Positions 7,303-15,993 of a stretch of 64,000 nt of DNA are shown piece by piece (positions within the stretch are counted from its first letter, which is position 1; each line of letters begins with the position of its first letter). Below the pieces are notes generated by a model that was not told the origin of the DNA, searched no databases, and was given only the letters and a program-made list of their open reading frames with translations. The DNA lies in contig BAHV02000012.1 in the NCBI GenBank assembly GCA_000508965.1, forward strand, positions 1-64,000, in the 5' to 3' direction. A program made the translations under genes and the position numbers. The DNA comes from Dielma sp000508965. Lineage in GTDB: Bacteria; Bacillota_I; Bacilli_A; Erysipelotrichales; Erysipelotrichaceae.

Positions 7303-7953
7303 ATGGAGAATGATAATACAAATGATATCATCGATGTCGATGTAATTAAAGAAGAAGTCATTGAAGAAGAAAAGGTTGAAGATGCAAAGGAACCAGAGAA
7401 AAAGCCTACGTTTAAAGAAGAAGCAATTGATTTTATTAAAACCTTTGTTATTTGCCTGGGGGCGGTTTGGCTGCTGACAACCTTTGTCTTTACACCGGTT
7501 AGAGTTGACGGCATGAGTATGTATCCGACGCTGCACGATGATGATTTAGGCATAGCCAGTATCTTTTCGGCAAAGTATCTGGAAATTGAACGCTTCGATG
7601 TCGTGGTTGTTAACGATAAGGCCGCAAACAGCAAGGATCATTGGGTAAAACGGGTAATTGGCCTGCCTGGTGAAACCATTTCCTGTATGGATGATGTTGT
7701 ATATATTAATGGTGAGCCGATTGAGGAACCGTTCCTTGATACTGAATATGCCAATACTCAGCGTAAAAATCTCGGCTTTTTCACAAGTGATTTTGATGAA
7801 GTGACACTCGGAGAGGATGAATATTTTGTGATGGGTGATAATCGTACTAATTCTACGGATTCACGTTACGTCGGGCCTTTTACCCGCGATAATATAACGT
7901 GTAAAGATGTACTGATTTATTATCCGTTTTCAAATTTCAAATTGGTGAAATAA
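7303..7953 (+). CDS. lepB: Signal peptidase I (first of tandem pair)
   Basis: A 216-residue type I signal peptidase. A Glu/Lys-rich cytoplasmic tail of about 40 residues precedes one membrane segment (FVICLGAVWLLTTFVF). The catalytic Ser lies in VDGMSMYPTL and the Lys in DHWVKRVIGLPGE, followed by the box MGDNRTNSTDSR. It removes signal peptides from exported proteins. I chose ATG 7303 because GGAG (7291-7294) is eight bases before it. The second copy begins two bases after its stop. Confidence 0.93.
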   Translation: MENDNTNDIIDVDVIKEEVIEEEKVEDAKEPEKKPTFKEEAIDFIKTFVICLGAVWLLTTFVFTPVRVDGMSMYPTLHDDDLGIASIFSAKYLEIERFDVVVVNDKAANSKDHWVKRVIGLPGETISCMDDVVYINGEPIEEPFLDTEYANTQRKNLGFFTSDFDEVTLGEDEYFVMGDNRTNSTDSRYVGPFTRDNITCKDVLIYYPFSNFKLVK

Positions 7954-7954
7954 G

Positions 7955-8506
7955 ATGGAAAAGAAAAATGATACAGTTAAAGAATTATTAAGTCTTCTGA
8001 AGGTATTTGTAATCAGCTTTGCCTGTTTTTGGCTGATTACTAAGTTTTTATTTAACCCTGTTATTGTCGATGGGATCAGTATGTATCCGACACTGCATGA
8101 CAAAGACCGCGGTTTAAGCAATATGGTGGGCTTAAATTTTGGTGTTGAGCGTTATGATATTGTTGTGGTTAACAGTAAAGATAATGATACGGATCATTGG
8201 GTAAAGCGCATTATCGGGTTGCCTGGAGATACACTGAGAGGTGAAGACGGCATCATATATGTAAATGATGAACCGATTGATGAATCTTATCTTGATGCTG
8301 ATTACATTGCTGAAAAGACTGCGGAATACGGACAATTTAATCGTGATTTTGATGAGATAACATTAGCTGATGATGAGTATTTCCTATTGGGTGATAACCG
8401 CCCGGAATCAAAGGATTCTTCATTAGTAGGACCTTTTAAAGAAGCAGATTTGATCAGTAAGGGTGTTCTGATTTTCTGGCCGCTGAATCAGATCGGTCTG
8501 TATTAA
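7955..8506 (+). CDS. lepB: Signal peptidase I (second of tandem pair)
   Basis: A 183-residue signal peptidase with a short cytoplasmic tail, one membrane segment (FVISFACFWLITKFLF), the Ser box VDGISMYPTL, the Lys box DHWVKRIIGLPGD and the box LGDNRPESKDSS. It differs from its neighbour mainly by lacking the acidic N-terminal tail. The two arose by tandem duplication and are probably one operon. Listeria also has clustered signal peptidase genes upstream of rbgA, as far as I recall. Confidence 0.93.
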   Translation: MEKKNDTVKELLSLLKVFVISFACFWLITKFLFNPVIVDGISMYPTLHDKDRGLSNMVGLNFGVERYDIVVVNSKDNDTDHWVKRIIGLPGDTLRGEDGIIYVNDEPIDESYLDADYIAEKTAEYGQFNRDFDEITLADDEYFLLGDNRPESKDSSLVGPFKEADLISKGVLIFWPLNQIGLY

Positions 8507-8546
8507 GTTATATTTTTTAATGTTGGCAGAATAAGAAGGTGATAGT

Positions 8547-9431
8547 ATGAAAGATAACGAGCAGAATGCGTCTAAATTAAATATTAACTGGTTTCCTGGT
8601 CATATGACAAAAGCAAAAAGGGAAATGCAGGAGAAATTAAAGATGGTAGACATGGTGATTGAATGCCGTGATGCCCGTATACCTTATTCAAGTAAAAACC
8701 CGCTTTTGGAGGAAATTATCCAGCAGAAGCCGCGATTGATATTACTGACAAAAATTGATAAGGCGGATCCAATCCGCACCAAAGAGTGGATCGCCTGTCT
8801 GAGTAATGATACAACACAGGTATTGGCAGTGAATGTCTTAAAGGATAATGTTGTGTCACTGATTACTCAGGCAAGTCAGGAATGTATGAAGGCGATGATC
8901 GAAAGACAAAAACGCCGCGGCATCAATCCGCGGGCAATCAGGGCAATGGTTGTGGGAATTCCCAATGTCGGCAAATCAACCTTGATTAACCGCATTGCGA
9001 ATAAAAAAGCTGTACAGGCTGCTGATCGGCCAGGTGTTACACGTTCTTTAACTTGGGTAAAGGTTACCAAGGGACTTGAATTGCTTGATACACCGGGTGT
9101 TTTATGGCCTAAATTTGAAGATGAGCATGTAGGCATGTGTTTAGCTGTGACCGGTGCGATCCGTGATGAAATACTGCCGTTGGAGGAAGTGTGCGCTTAT
9201 GCGATGCGTCATTTGATTCAATATTATCCGCATCAGCTTAAGGAACGCTTTGATGTGGAAATCGTGGATGATCCATATGTGATGATTGAACGGATAGCCG
9301 CTCGCCGCGGTTTCATTAAAGCGAATAATCAGCTTGATATGGATCGGGCAATTCAGCGCTTTTTAAGAGATATTCGTGATGATTTTGTTGGCCGCATCAC
9401 TTGGGAGTTTGTGGATGAAACCGGCGAATGA
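8547..9431 (+). CDS. rbgA: Ribosome biogenesis GTPase RbgA (YlqF)
   Basis: A 294-residue circularly permuted GTPase: the G4 motif TKID (about residue 73) comes before the P-loop GIPNVGKST (about 138) and the G3 motif DTPG (about 177). The start INWFPGHMTKAKREM is the family signature. RbgA is needed for late 50S assembly. The 3' end overlaps rnhB by 17 bases. Confidence 0.96.
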   Translation: MKDNEQNASKLNINWFPGHMTKAKREMQEKLKMVDMVIECRDARIPYSSKNPLLEEIIQQKPRLILLTKIDKADPIRTKEWIACLSNDTTQVLAVNVLKDNVVSLITQASQECMKAMIERQKRRGINPRAIRAMVVGIPNVGKSTLINRIANKKAVQAADRPGVTRSLTWVKVTKGLELLDTPGVLWPKFEDEHVGMCLAVTGAIRDEILPLEEVCAYAMRHLIQYYPHQLKERFDVEIVDDPYVMIERIAARRGFIKANNQLDMDRAIQRFLRDIRDDFVGRITWEFVDETGE

Positions 9432-10038
9432 ATATGAAAAAGCATGGTGGCAGCAAGGCCGTCACGCTATCGTAGGGATTGACGAAGCTGGCCGCGGACC
9501 GATTGCCGGACCGTTAGTTGTTGCGGCAGTTCGTTTTCCCATTGATTTTGATCATGAGGAAATCTATGATTCAAAAAAGCTCAGTGAGAAGAAGCGCCGT
9601 CAGTTATTTAAGGAAATTATCAAGCTTGCGGATGAGTACCATATATTAATTATCGATACAAAAACTGTGGATGAATTAAATATCTATCGGGCGACTCAAA
9701 AAGCGATGGAAGATTTAGTGCAGATGTTTAAGCAGTGCGATGGCGTACTTACGGATGCGATGCCGCTGAAAGTCTGTCCCTGTGAATATATACCAATCAT
9801 TAAAGGCGATCAGAAAAGCGTCAGCATTGCGGCCGCCTCAATTTTAGCCAAGGTGACAAGAGACGGCATCATGAGCGGTTACGATGTTCTTTATCCTGAG
9901 TATGGTTTCGCAAAGCATAAGGGCTATCCGACGAAGGCGCATATCGAAGCGATGCATCAGTATGGTGTTATCGATAAAATTTATCGGTATAGCTATGGAC
10001 CGGTTAAAGCGATGGATCAGATACAGTTTGATTTTTAG
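9415..10038 (+). CDS. rnhB: Ribonuclease HII
   Basis: A 207-residue RNase HII with the active-site start GIDEAGRGPIAGPLVVAAV, YDSKKLSEKKR, and the later IKGDQKSVSIAAASILAKVTRD with the catalytic Asp. It cuts RNA in RNA-DNA hybrids, especially single ribonucleotides in DNA. I chose ATG 9415 (GGGAG seven bases upstream) rather than an upstream in-frame ATG deep inside rbgA. Confidence 0.95.
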   Translation: MKPANEYEKAWWQQGRHAIVGIDEAGRGPIAGPLVVAAVRFPIDFDHEEIYDSKKLSEKKRRQLFKEIIKLADEYHILIIDTKTVDELNIYRATQKAMEDLVQMFKQCDGVLTDAMPLKVCPCEYIPIIKGDQKSVSIAAASILAKVTRDGIMSGYDVLYPEYGFAKHKGYPTKAHIEAMHQYGVIDKIYRYSYGPVKAMDQIQFDF

Positions 10039-10117
10039 CTTTTCAGCAGCTTGCTTGTATTTCATGATTGAAACGATTATTATATAAATAGAGGTAAATC
10101 AATGAGGAGGCTTGAAA

Positions 10118-10594
10118 ATGAAAAATAAAAAAGGTTTTACATTGATTGAATTGATTGTTGTTATTGCGATTTTAGGTATATTGGCTTTATTTCTTGTTCC
10201 ATCGTTTATGGGCTATGCCAGAGATGCCAAGGCTCAGGTAATGAAGGCTAATGTTAAAACTGGACAAGACGCGTATATGTATGCATGGACAAAATATGAA
10301 GATACAAAAAAGGAAACTGATCAGAAAAAATTAATAGAACAAGAAGTTTGTGGAAATCTTGAAAGTGCCGAATGTTATTTTATAATTGACGGATCGTTTC
10401 CATCAATGAAAGACTATCCTCGATATGTGTTTTTAATTGGCAGTACATTAGATCTTGATCAAAGCTATATTACCTATTATTTGGATAAAAATAACTTTTG
10501 TTCATACAGCTATGGCAGCTCAAAGCATGGCACAAAAGATAGATGGCTGTGTACTGTCAATGGTGAGAGCATGGAACCTGAAGAAGTGAAATAA
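10118..10594 (+). CDS. Type IV pilin-like protein (3 of 3)
   Basis: A 158-residue prepilin whose leader and first 35 residues are nearly the same as those of the genes at 2457 and 2915 (KKG, then FTLIELIVVIAILGILALFLVPSFMGYARDAK). The head is larger and Lys/Tyr-rich. It has two cysteine pairs: one near residue 70-80 and one close to the C-terminus, 16 residues apart. GAGGAGG lies seven bases before ATG 10118. It is inserted between rnhB and dprA, a place where Bacillus and Listeria have no pilin. Confidence 0.85.
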   Translation: MKNKKGFTLIELIVVIAILGILALFLVPSFMGYARDAKAQVMKANVKTGQDAYMYAWTKYEDTKKETDQKKLIEQEVCGNLESAECYFIIDGSFPSMKDYPRYVFLIGSTLDLDQSYITYYLDKNNFCSYSYGSSKHGTKDRWLCTVNGESMEPEEVK

Positions 10595-10662
10595 GTAAAA
10601 TAGAAACGCTTACAATTTGGGAAAAGTTCATTTTATTGCATATATCATAAGTGGGTGATATA

Positions 10663-11397
10663 ATGCGTGAACAATTATTGGCTTATGCTTTGAAATATAA
10701 CGGAGAATATGACAGAATGAAGAAGGCGATACAGGATGACGAGGCATGGCAGATGCCTGAATACAAGGGTCATTACCTGACGATTCTCGATGAGAATTAT
10801 CCAAAAGCCTTGCTTCTTCTTGAAGATCCTCCTTTTATTTTGTTTTATAAGGGGGATATACGTTTGCTTGGAAATGAATATCTGGGAATTATCGGCAGCC
10901 GTTTGGCCTCATCGGTGGGGCTGAATTATACGGCTTATCTGATTAAGAAATGTCCTTCACGTTATGGGATTGTCAGCGGTTTGGCAAAAGGGATCGACGC
11001 GGCGGCGCATGCAAACGCGATTCGCAGCGGTCGTCCTACGATTGGGGTGATCGGCTGCGGCATTGAATGTGTCTATCCGCAGGAGAATTACTATCTTTAT
11101 GAGCAAATGGCTGTTAATCAATTGATTTTAAGTGAATATCCTGAACATACACCGCCGTATGCGTCACATTTTCCTTGGCGTAATCGCATTATTGCGGCTT
11201 TGGCTAAACGGATCGTGGTAGTTGAAGCAAAGGAGAAAAGCGGTACAATGCTGACGGTTAATGAGGCTTTAAGACTTGATAAAGATGTCTATGTGTTTCC
11301 ATATCGTTATGATGACGCATTTGGCAAAGGCTGCAACATGCTGATCCAACAAGGGGCAAATATGCTGGTTTTTGATGAAGAAATTGAAAATTTATGA
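10663..11397 (+). CDS. dprA: DNA-protecting protein DprA/Smf
   Basis: A 244-residue protein with the complete Rossmann core: GSRLASS, SGLAKGIDAAAH, IGVIGCGIECVYPQEN, SEYP and the late SGTMLTVNEAL. DprA loads RecA on incoming single-stranded DNA in natural transformation. It is shorter than the usual 280-370 residues, with little before the core and no C-terminal winged-helix domain. GGGTGAT stands just before ATG 10663; GTG 10651 in frame is an alternative. It precedes topA as in Bacillus. Confidence 0.92.
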   Translation: MREQLLAYALKYNGEYDRMKKAIQDDEAWQMPEYKGHYLTILDENYPKALLLLEDPPFILFYKGDIRLLGNEYLGIIGSRLASSVGLNYTAYLIKKCPSRYGIVSGLAKGIDAAAHANAIRSGRPTIGVIGCGIECVYPQENYYLYEQMAVNQLILSEYPEHTPPYASHFPWRNRIIAALAKRIVVVEAKEKSGTMLTVNEALRLDKDVYVFPYRYDDAFGKGCNMLIQQGANMLVFDEEIENL

Positions 11398-11405
11398 AAA
11401 AATGT

Positions 11406-11433
11406 TTGACAAATTAAAAAGTTATAGAATAAT
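11406..11433 (+). promoter_or_regulatory. topA promoter
   Basis: A consensus -35 TTGACA (11406-11411) is followed after 16 bases by AATAAT (11428-11433). AAGGAG before topA follows. Confidence 0.55.
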
Positions 11434-11460
11434 AAGATAAGTGTAACAAGGAGAAATGCC

Positions 11461-13656
11461 ATGAAGAAATTAGTGATTGTGGAATCACCTTCCAAATCAA
11501 AGACGATTGAAAAATACCTTGGCCCGGATTACAGTGTTGTATCCAGCAAAGGTCATATCCGCGATTTGGCTACTACAGGCAAGGGTGGCTTGGGTATTGA
11601 TGTTGAAGATGATTTTAAGCCTACTTATAAAGTAAGCAGTGATAAAAAGGATATTGTAAAGGATTTAAAAGCGCGTGCTAAAAAAGCGGATGAAGTTTAT
11701 CTGGCCAGTGACCCTGACCGTGAAGGAGAAGCAATCAGCTGGCATTTAGCGCAGGAGCTGGGACTGGATACGGCTCAGCAGAATCGTGTTATTTTTAATG
11801 AAATTACTAAGAATGCTGTTTTAGAGGCATTCGAGCATCCAAGAACGATTGATCTGAACCTGGTAAAAAGTCAGGAAACCCGTCGGATGCTTGATCGTAT
11901 CATCGGTTTTAAGCTTAGTAAGCTGCTTCAGAATAAGATACAGTCAAAATCAGCGGGACGTGTGCAGTCGGTCGCTTTACGATTGATCGTTGAACGTGAA
12001 AATGAAATTAAAGCGTTTAAGAGTGAAGAGTATTGGACTATCGATGCGCTGATCAAAAAGAATAAAAAAGAATTTAAAGCGGGTTTGATCCGGGTTGACG
12101 GAAAGAAACCGGAATTGAAGGATGAAGCGGCGGCTCAGGCGGTTCTTGACCGCTGCACCGGTGAGTTTGTCATCGATAAAATTGAACGCAAGGTGAAAAG
12201 CAAGGCAGCCCGGCTGCCGTTTATTACTTCTACTTTGCAGCAGGAAGCTTCAACAAAACTGGGCTTTAGTTCTAAAAAGACGATGCAGGTAGCGCAGAAG
12301 CTTTATGAAGGTATCAGCCTGGGCGGTCATACAGAAGGTCTTATTTCCTATATGCGTACTGATTCAACACGTTTAAGTGATGTTTTCGTTAAGGATGCCT
12401 TCCATCATATTGAAGATACTTATGGGAAGAAGTATGTCGGTTTTGTGCATCAGAAAAACAGTCAGAATGCACAGGATGCCCATGAAGCCATTCGTCCGAC
12501 CAATGTGCATAACACACCGGATTCGGTAAAGGAATATCTGACCAATGATCAGTACAAGCTGTATAAGCTGATTTATGCACGGGCACTGGCTTATTTAATG
12601 GCGCCAAGCAAAAGTGATGTCGTGACTGCGACGATTGCCAATAATGGCTGTGAATTTACAGCTAACGGCAGCATCATTACCTTTGACGGTTATTTAGCGG
12701 TTTATAAGGATTATGAACAGACTAAGGATGAATTGCTGCCGGATCTTGAAGAAAAAGAAGTGCTTAAGCATGTTCAGCTGGATGGCAGGCAGCATTTTAC
12801 AGAACCGCCGGCTCGTTATTCAGAAGCGCGTTTGATCAAAGAAATGGAAGAAAAAGGAATTGGACGTCCTTCCACTTATGCGATGATCATTGATACGATT
12901 CAGGCCCGTGGTTATGTTTCGCTTGAAAAAGCCAGCGAGGGAAGTAAGACGAAGGTGTTCTTCCCAACTGAGCAGGGAATTTTGACCGATAAAAAATTAC
13001 AGGAATTCTTTTCGGCCGTCATAAATGTATCTTATACGGCCAATATGGAAAAGGATCTTGATGAGATTGCCGAGGGCGAACGGGATAATGTCAAGGAGCT
13101 GCGTGAATTTTATGATCAGTTTATGCCGCTGCTTGACCACGCATATGAAAATATGGAAAAAAAGGAACTGGAGAGAACCGGTGAGCTTTGTCCGGAATGC
13201 GGCAATGAGCTTGTATACCGCAATGGCCGTTACGGGCGTTTTGTATCCTGTATCAATTTTCCAAGCTGTCGGTATACGAAGGCGGAAAATGAAGAAAACA
13301 ATGAGACGGATGAGGTATGTCCTAACTGCGGTAGCAAGCTAGTTATGAAAAAAGGCCGTTTTGGTGCTTTTTTAGCTTGTTCCAATTATCCTGAATGTAA
13401 ATACATCAAGAGCAATAAGGTAAAGGAAGAACCGGTTCCTACGGGTGAGGATTGCCCGGAATGCGGCAAGCCATTGGTGAAGCGCAAGAGCCGTTTTGGT
13501 ACAACCTTTGTCGGCTGCAGCGGTTATCCGAAATGCCGCTATATTAAAAAAGATCCAGAAGCGGCAGCGAAAAAAGAAGCTAAAAAGAAAACCGCTGCGA
13601 AAAAAACAGTGAAGAAGACTGTAAGTAAGAAGAAAGTGAGCGATGCTGATGAATAG
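11461..13656 (+). CDS. topA: DNA topoisomerase I
   Basis: A 731-residue type IA topoisomerase. The Toprim domain begins with VIVESPSKSKTIEKYLG and contains ASDPDREGEAISWH; the catalytic Tyr is Y297 in ISYMRTDSTRLS. Three C-terminal C4 zinc fingers (CPECG..., CPNCG..., CPECG...) and a Lys/Ala-rich tail follow. It relaxes negative supercoils behind RNA polymerase. The 3' end overlaps trmFO. Confidence 0.97.
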   Translation: MKKLVIVESPSKSKTIEKYLGPDYSVVSSKGHIRDLATTGKGGLGIDVEDDFKPTYKVSSDKKDIVKDLKARAKKADEVYLASDPDREGEAISWHLAQELGLDTAQQNRVIFNEITKNAVLEAFEHPRTIDLNLVKSQETRRMLDRIIGFKLSKLLQNKIQSKSAGRVQSVALRLIVERENEIKAFKSEEYWTIDALIKKNKKEFKAGLIRVDGKKPELKDEAAAQAVLDRCTGEFVIDKIERKVKSKAARLPFITSTLQQEASTKLGFSSKKTMQVAQKLYEGISLGGHTEGLISYMRTDSTRLSDVFVKDAFHHIEDTYGKKYVGFVHQKNSQNAQDAHEAIRPTNVHNTPDSVKEYLTNDQYKLYKLIYARALAYLMAPSKSDVVTATIANNGCEFTANGSIITFDGYLAVYKDYEQTKDELLPDLEEKEVLKHVQLDGRQHFTEPPARYSEARLIKEMEEKGIGRPSTYAMIIDTIQARGYVSLEKASEGSKTKVFFPTEQGILTDKKLQEFFSAVINVSYTANMEKDLDEIAEGERDNVKELREFYDQFMPLLDHAYENMEKKELERTGELCPECGNELVYRNGRYGRFVSCINFPSCRYTKAENEENNETDEVCPNCGSKLVMKKGRFGAFLACSNYPECKYIKSNKVKEEPVPTGEDCPECGKPLVKRKSRFGTTFVGCSGYPKCRYIKKDPEAAAKKEAKKKTAAKKTVKKTVSKKKVSDADE

Positions 13657-14944
13657 AGTGACAGTTGTTGGTGCTGGACTGGCAGGCTGTGAAGCATGCT
13701 GGCAGCTGATTAAACGGAATATTCCGGTTACCCTGATTGAAATGCGGCCGCAAAAAAGCTCACCGGCTCATCACAGTGAAAATTTTGCAGAGCTTGTTTG
13801 TTCAAATTCACTGCGCAGCAATGATATTAATAACGCAGTAGGGCTTCTGAAACAGGAAATGCGTGAACTTGATTCATTGATCATGCGGTTTGCTGATGCC
13901 AATCAGGTGCCGGCTGGCAGCGCGCTGGCTGTTGATCGTGAAGCGTTTTCCAAGCAAATCACTGATTTTATCAAAGGGCATGAGCTAGTTGAGGTCGTTC
14001 ATGAAGAGCTTTGTGAGATTCCTGAAGACCCGGCAATCATTGCGACCGGTCCGCTGACAAGTGAAGCGTTAAGCACGGCGATTCAGCGTTTACTGCATGA
14101 AGAACGTTTCTATTTCTATGATGCGGCGGCACCGATAATTGAAAAAGACAGTATTGATTTCAGTAAGGCTTATTATAAGAGCCGTTACGATAAAGGGGAT
14201 GCTGATTATATCAACTGTCCGATGAATAAAGAAGAATTTGATGCTTTCTATCAAGCGGTTATCAGTGCTGAATGCACAAAAATGCATGAATTTGAAGATG
14301 AAAAATATTTTGAAGGCTGCATGCCTTTTGAAGAAATGGCTAAGCGCGGTGAGAAAACATTGCTTTATGGACCGATGAAGCCAGTTGGACTGGGCCGTGA
14401 GGGTGAGCATCCTTATGCGGTTGTGCAGCTGCGGCAGGATAACGCGGCGGCTACGCTTTATAATATTGTCGGTTTTCAGACGCATTTATTATGGGGTGAA
14501 CAGAAACGCGTTATTGCCATGATTCCGGGTCTTGAAAATGCCCGCTTTGCCCGCTATGGTGTCATGCACCGCAACACTTATATCTGTTCACCAAAATGTT
14601 TAAAGGCCAGCTATGAGTGCAAGGAAAAAGAAAATTTGTTCTTTGCCGGTCAGATGTGCGGGGTTGAAGGTTATGTTGAATCAGCTGCCAGCGGTTTATT
14701 GGCGGGAATCAATATGGCACTTAAAATGCAGGGCAAGGAAGCGGTGATTCTGCCGCCAACCTGTATGATTGGCGCGATGGCTTATTACATAACGCATACG
14801 CATGCTGATCATTTCCAGCCGATGAACGCGACGTTTGGTTTGCTGCAGTGTGTGGTTAAGACTAATAAGAAAGACCGCAAGGAAAAGCTTGCCCAGCAGG
14901 CTTTATCCGTGATCAGAGAATTCCGGGACCATACTCATGAATGA
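13649..14944 (+). CDS. trmFO: Methylenetetrahydrofolate-tRNA-(uracil54-C5)-methyltransferase TrmFO
   Basis: About 431 residues, normal for the family. The N-terminal FAD-binding motif VTVVGAGLAGCEACWQL is followed by ELVCSNSLRSN and, near residue 340, FAGQMCGVEGYVESAASGLLAG. It makes T54 in tRNA using methylene-THF and FADH2. The start overlaps the topA stop; ATG 13649 (eight bases after GTGAG) and ATG 13643 are both possible. topA-trmFO-xerC is the standard Bacillus order. Confidence 0.95.
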   Translation: MNRVTVVGAGLAGCEACWQLIKRNIPVTLIEMRPQKSSPAHHSENFAELVCSNSLRSNDINNAVGLLKQEMRELDSLIMRFADANQVPAGSALAVDREAFSKQITDFIKGHELVEVVHEELCEIPEDPAIIATGPLTSEALSTAIQRLLHEERFYFYDAAAPIIEKDSIDFSKAYYKSRYDKGDADYINCPMNKEEFDAFYQAVISAECTKMHEFEDEKYFEGCMPFEEMAKRGEKTLLYGPMKPVGLGREGEHPYAVVQLRQDNAAATLYNIVGFQTHLLWGEQKRVIAMIPGLENARFARYGVMHRNTYICSPKCLKASYECKEKENLFFAGQMCGVEGYVESAASGLLAGINMALKMQGKEAVILPPTCMIGAMAYYITHTHADHFQPMNATFGLLQCVVKTNKKDRKEKLAQQALSVIREFRDHTHE

Positions 14945-15836
14945 GCAAATTGAACGCTTCTTGAATTATATATCTCAGATAAATACAAATTCTGAGCATA
15001 CTCGTGATGCATATGAACGGGATTTACAGAAATTTAGAGACTTTTTGCATCGTGAAGGAATCGAAAAGCTGGAAATGGTTGACCGCAGTATTGTTTTGAA
15101 TTATATCAGTTATCTGCGCGAAGAATGTATGCTTAAAAATAATTCGGTTTTGCGCAGGGTATCAACACTGCGCTCTTTTTATACATATTTGAACGAATAC
15201 GGCATCCTTTCAGCCAATCCCTTTGTGCTTGTGAAGCTGGGCAGTGTCCGCCGGCAGGTGCCTGAGTTTTTATTTTATGATGAGCTTGACGCGCTGTTTG
15301 ACAGCATTGACATTGAAACAGCGGCTGGTTTGCGTGATCGGGCAATGTTTGAATTGATCTATGCCTGCGGTTTGCGTGTCAGCGAAGCGGCAGCGCTTAA
15401 AATCAGCGATCTTGATTTTAGCGAATGCATTGTTCATATTCTTGGTAAAGGCAACAAGGAAAGAGTCGTTCCTTTCCACGATGTAGCAAAGGAATTCCTG
15501 CTTCGTTATCTAAGCGAAGTAAGGCCGCTTTGGTGTGCGGATGATCACGCTTTTGTATTTATCAATCAGCATGGCCGGCCGCTGACCAGCCGCGGTATTC
15601 AATACATCTTGGACCAGACGGTTAAAAAAAGCGGTCTGATGCTGCGTGTTCACCCCCATATGCTGCGTCATTCATTCGCTACGCATATGCTGGATAACGG
15701 CGCTGATCTGCGTCTGGTTCAGGAGCTTTTAGGTCATGCATCGCTGTCAACGACGCAAATTTATACGCATGTGACCCGCGAAAGGCTTAAAAATGCCTAT
15801 AATAGTGCATTTCCAAGGGCAAAAGTATCAAAATAG
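14937..15836 (+). CDS. xerC: Tyrosine recombinase XerC/CodV
   Basis: A 299-residue site-specific recombinase. The N-terminal SAM-like core-binding domain is followed by the catalytic domain with Arg in ACGLRVSEA, HPHMLRHSFATHML and Tyr276 in TTQIYTHV. It resolves chromosome dimers at dif. The position after trmFO is that of Bacillus codV (XerC), which is why I do not call it a phage integrase. It overlaps trmFO by eight bases. hslV, hslU and codY, which follow in Bacillus, are absent. Confidence 0.92.
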   Translation: MNEQIERFLNYISQINTNSEHTRDAYERDLQKFRDFLHREGIEKLEMVDRSIVLNYISYLREECMLKNNSVLRRVSTLRSFYTYLNEYGILSANPFVLVKLGSVRRQVPEFLFYDELDALFDSIDIETAAGLRDRAMFELIYACGLRVSEAAALKISDLDFSECIVHILGKGNKERVVPFHDVAKEFLLRYLSEVRPLWCADDHAFVFINQHGRPLTSRGIQYILDQTVKKSGLMLRVHPHMLRHSFATHMLDNGADLRLVQELLGHASLSTTQIYTHVTRERLKNAYNSAFPRAKVSK

Positions 15837-15838
15837 CC

Positions 15839-15867
15839 TTGCCAACAAAATCTATCTTTGTTATAAT
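15839..15867 (+). promoter_or_regulatory. rpsB promoter
   Basis: TTGCCA (15839-15844), 17 bases, then TATAAT (15862-15867) preceded by TGT, an extended -10. This is among the strongest promoter matches in the window. Confidence 0.85.
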
Positions 15868-15873
15868 TGTAAA

Positions 15874-15993
15874 GCACGTTAATACGTGAGAAACACACAC
15901 ATCATGGATTCATTGATCCGTGCCCTTGACTAAAGACTGTCACTACAGGGTTATCAATGCTAGAAATGATGGAGGTAAAACGGAGGAATTAAA
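15874..15993 (+). promoter_or_regulatory. Structured leader of rpsB-tsf
   Basis: About 120 bases of untranslated leader. It holds the hairpin CACGT/ACGTG (15875-15888) and CATGGAT (15903-15909) / ATCCGTG (15916-15922). Two ribosome-binding-like stretches (GGAGG) precede the start. S2 autoregulation through its leader is known in several bacteria; that it acts here is an inference. Confidence 0.5.

Noticed and set aside
14090..14485. A 131-codon open frame antisense to trmFO
   Set aside because: Shadow of the trmFO coding strand; nothing protein-like in it.
14937..15836. Phage or integrative-element integrase
   Set aside because: Length, motifs and place after topA-trmFO are those of chromosomal XerC/CodV; no att-like repeats or phage genes are nearby.
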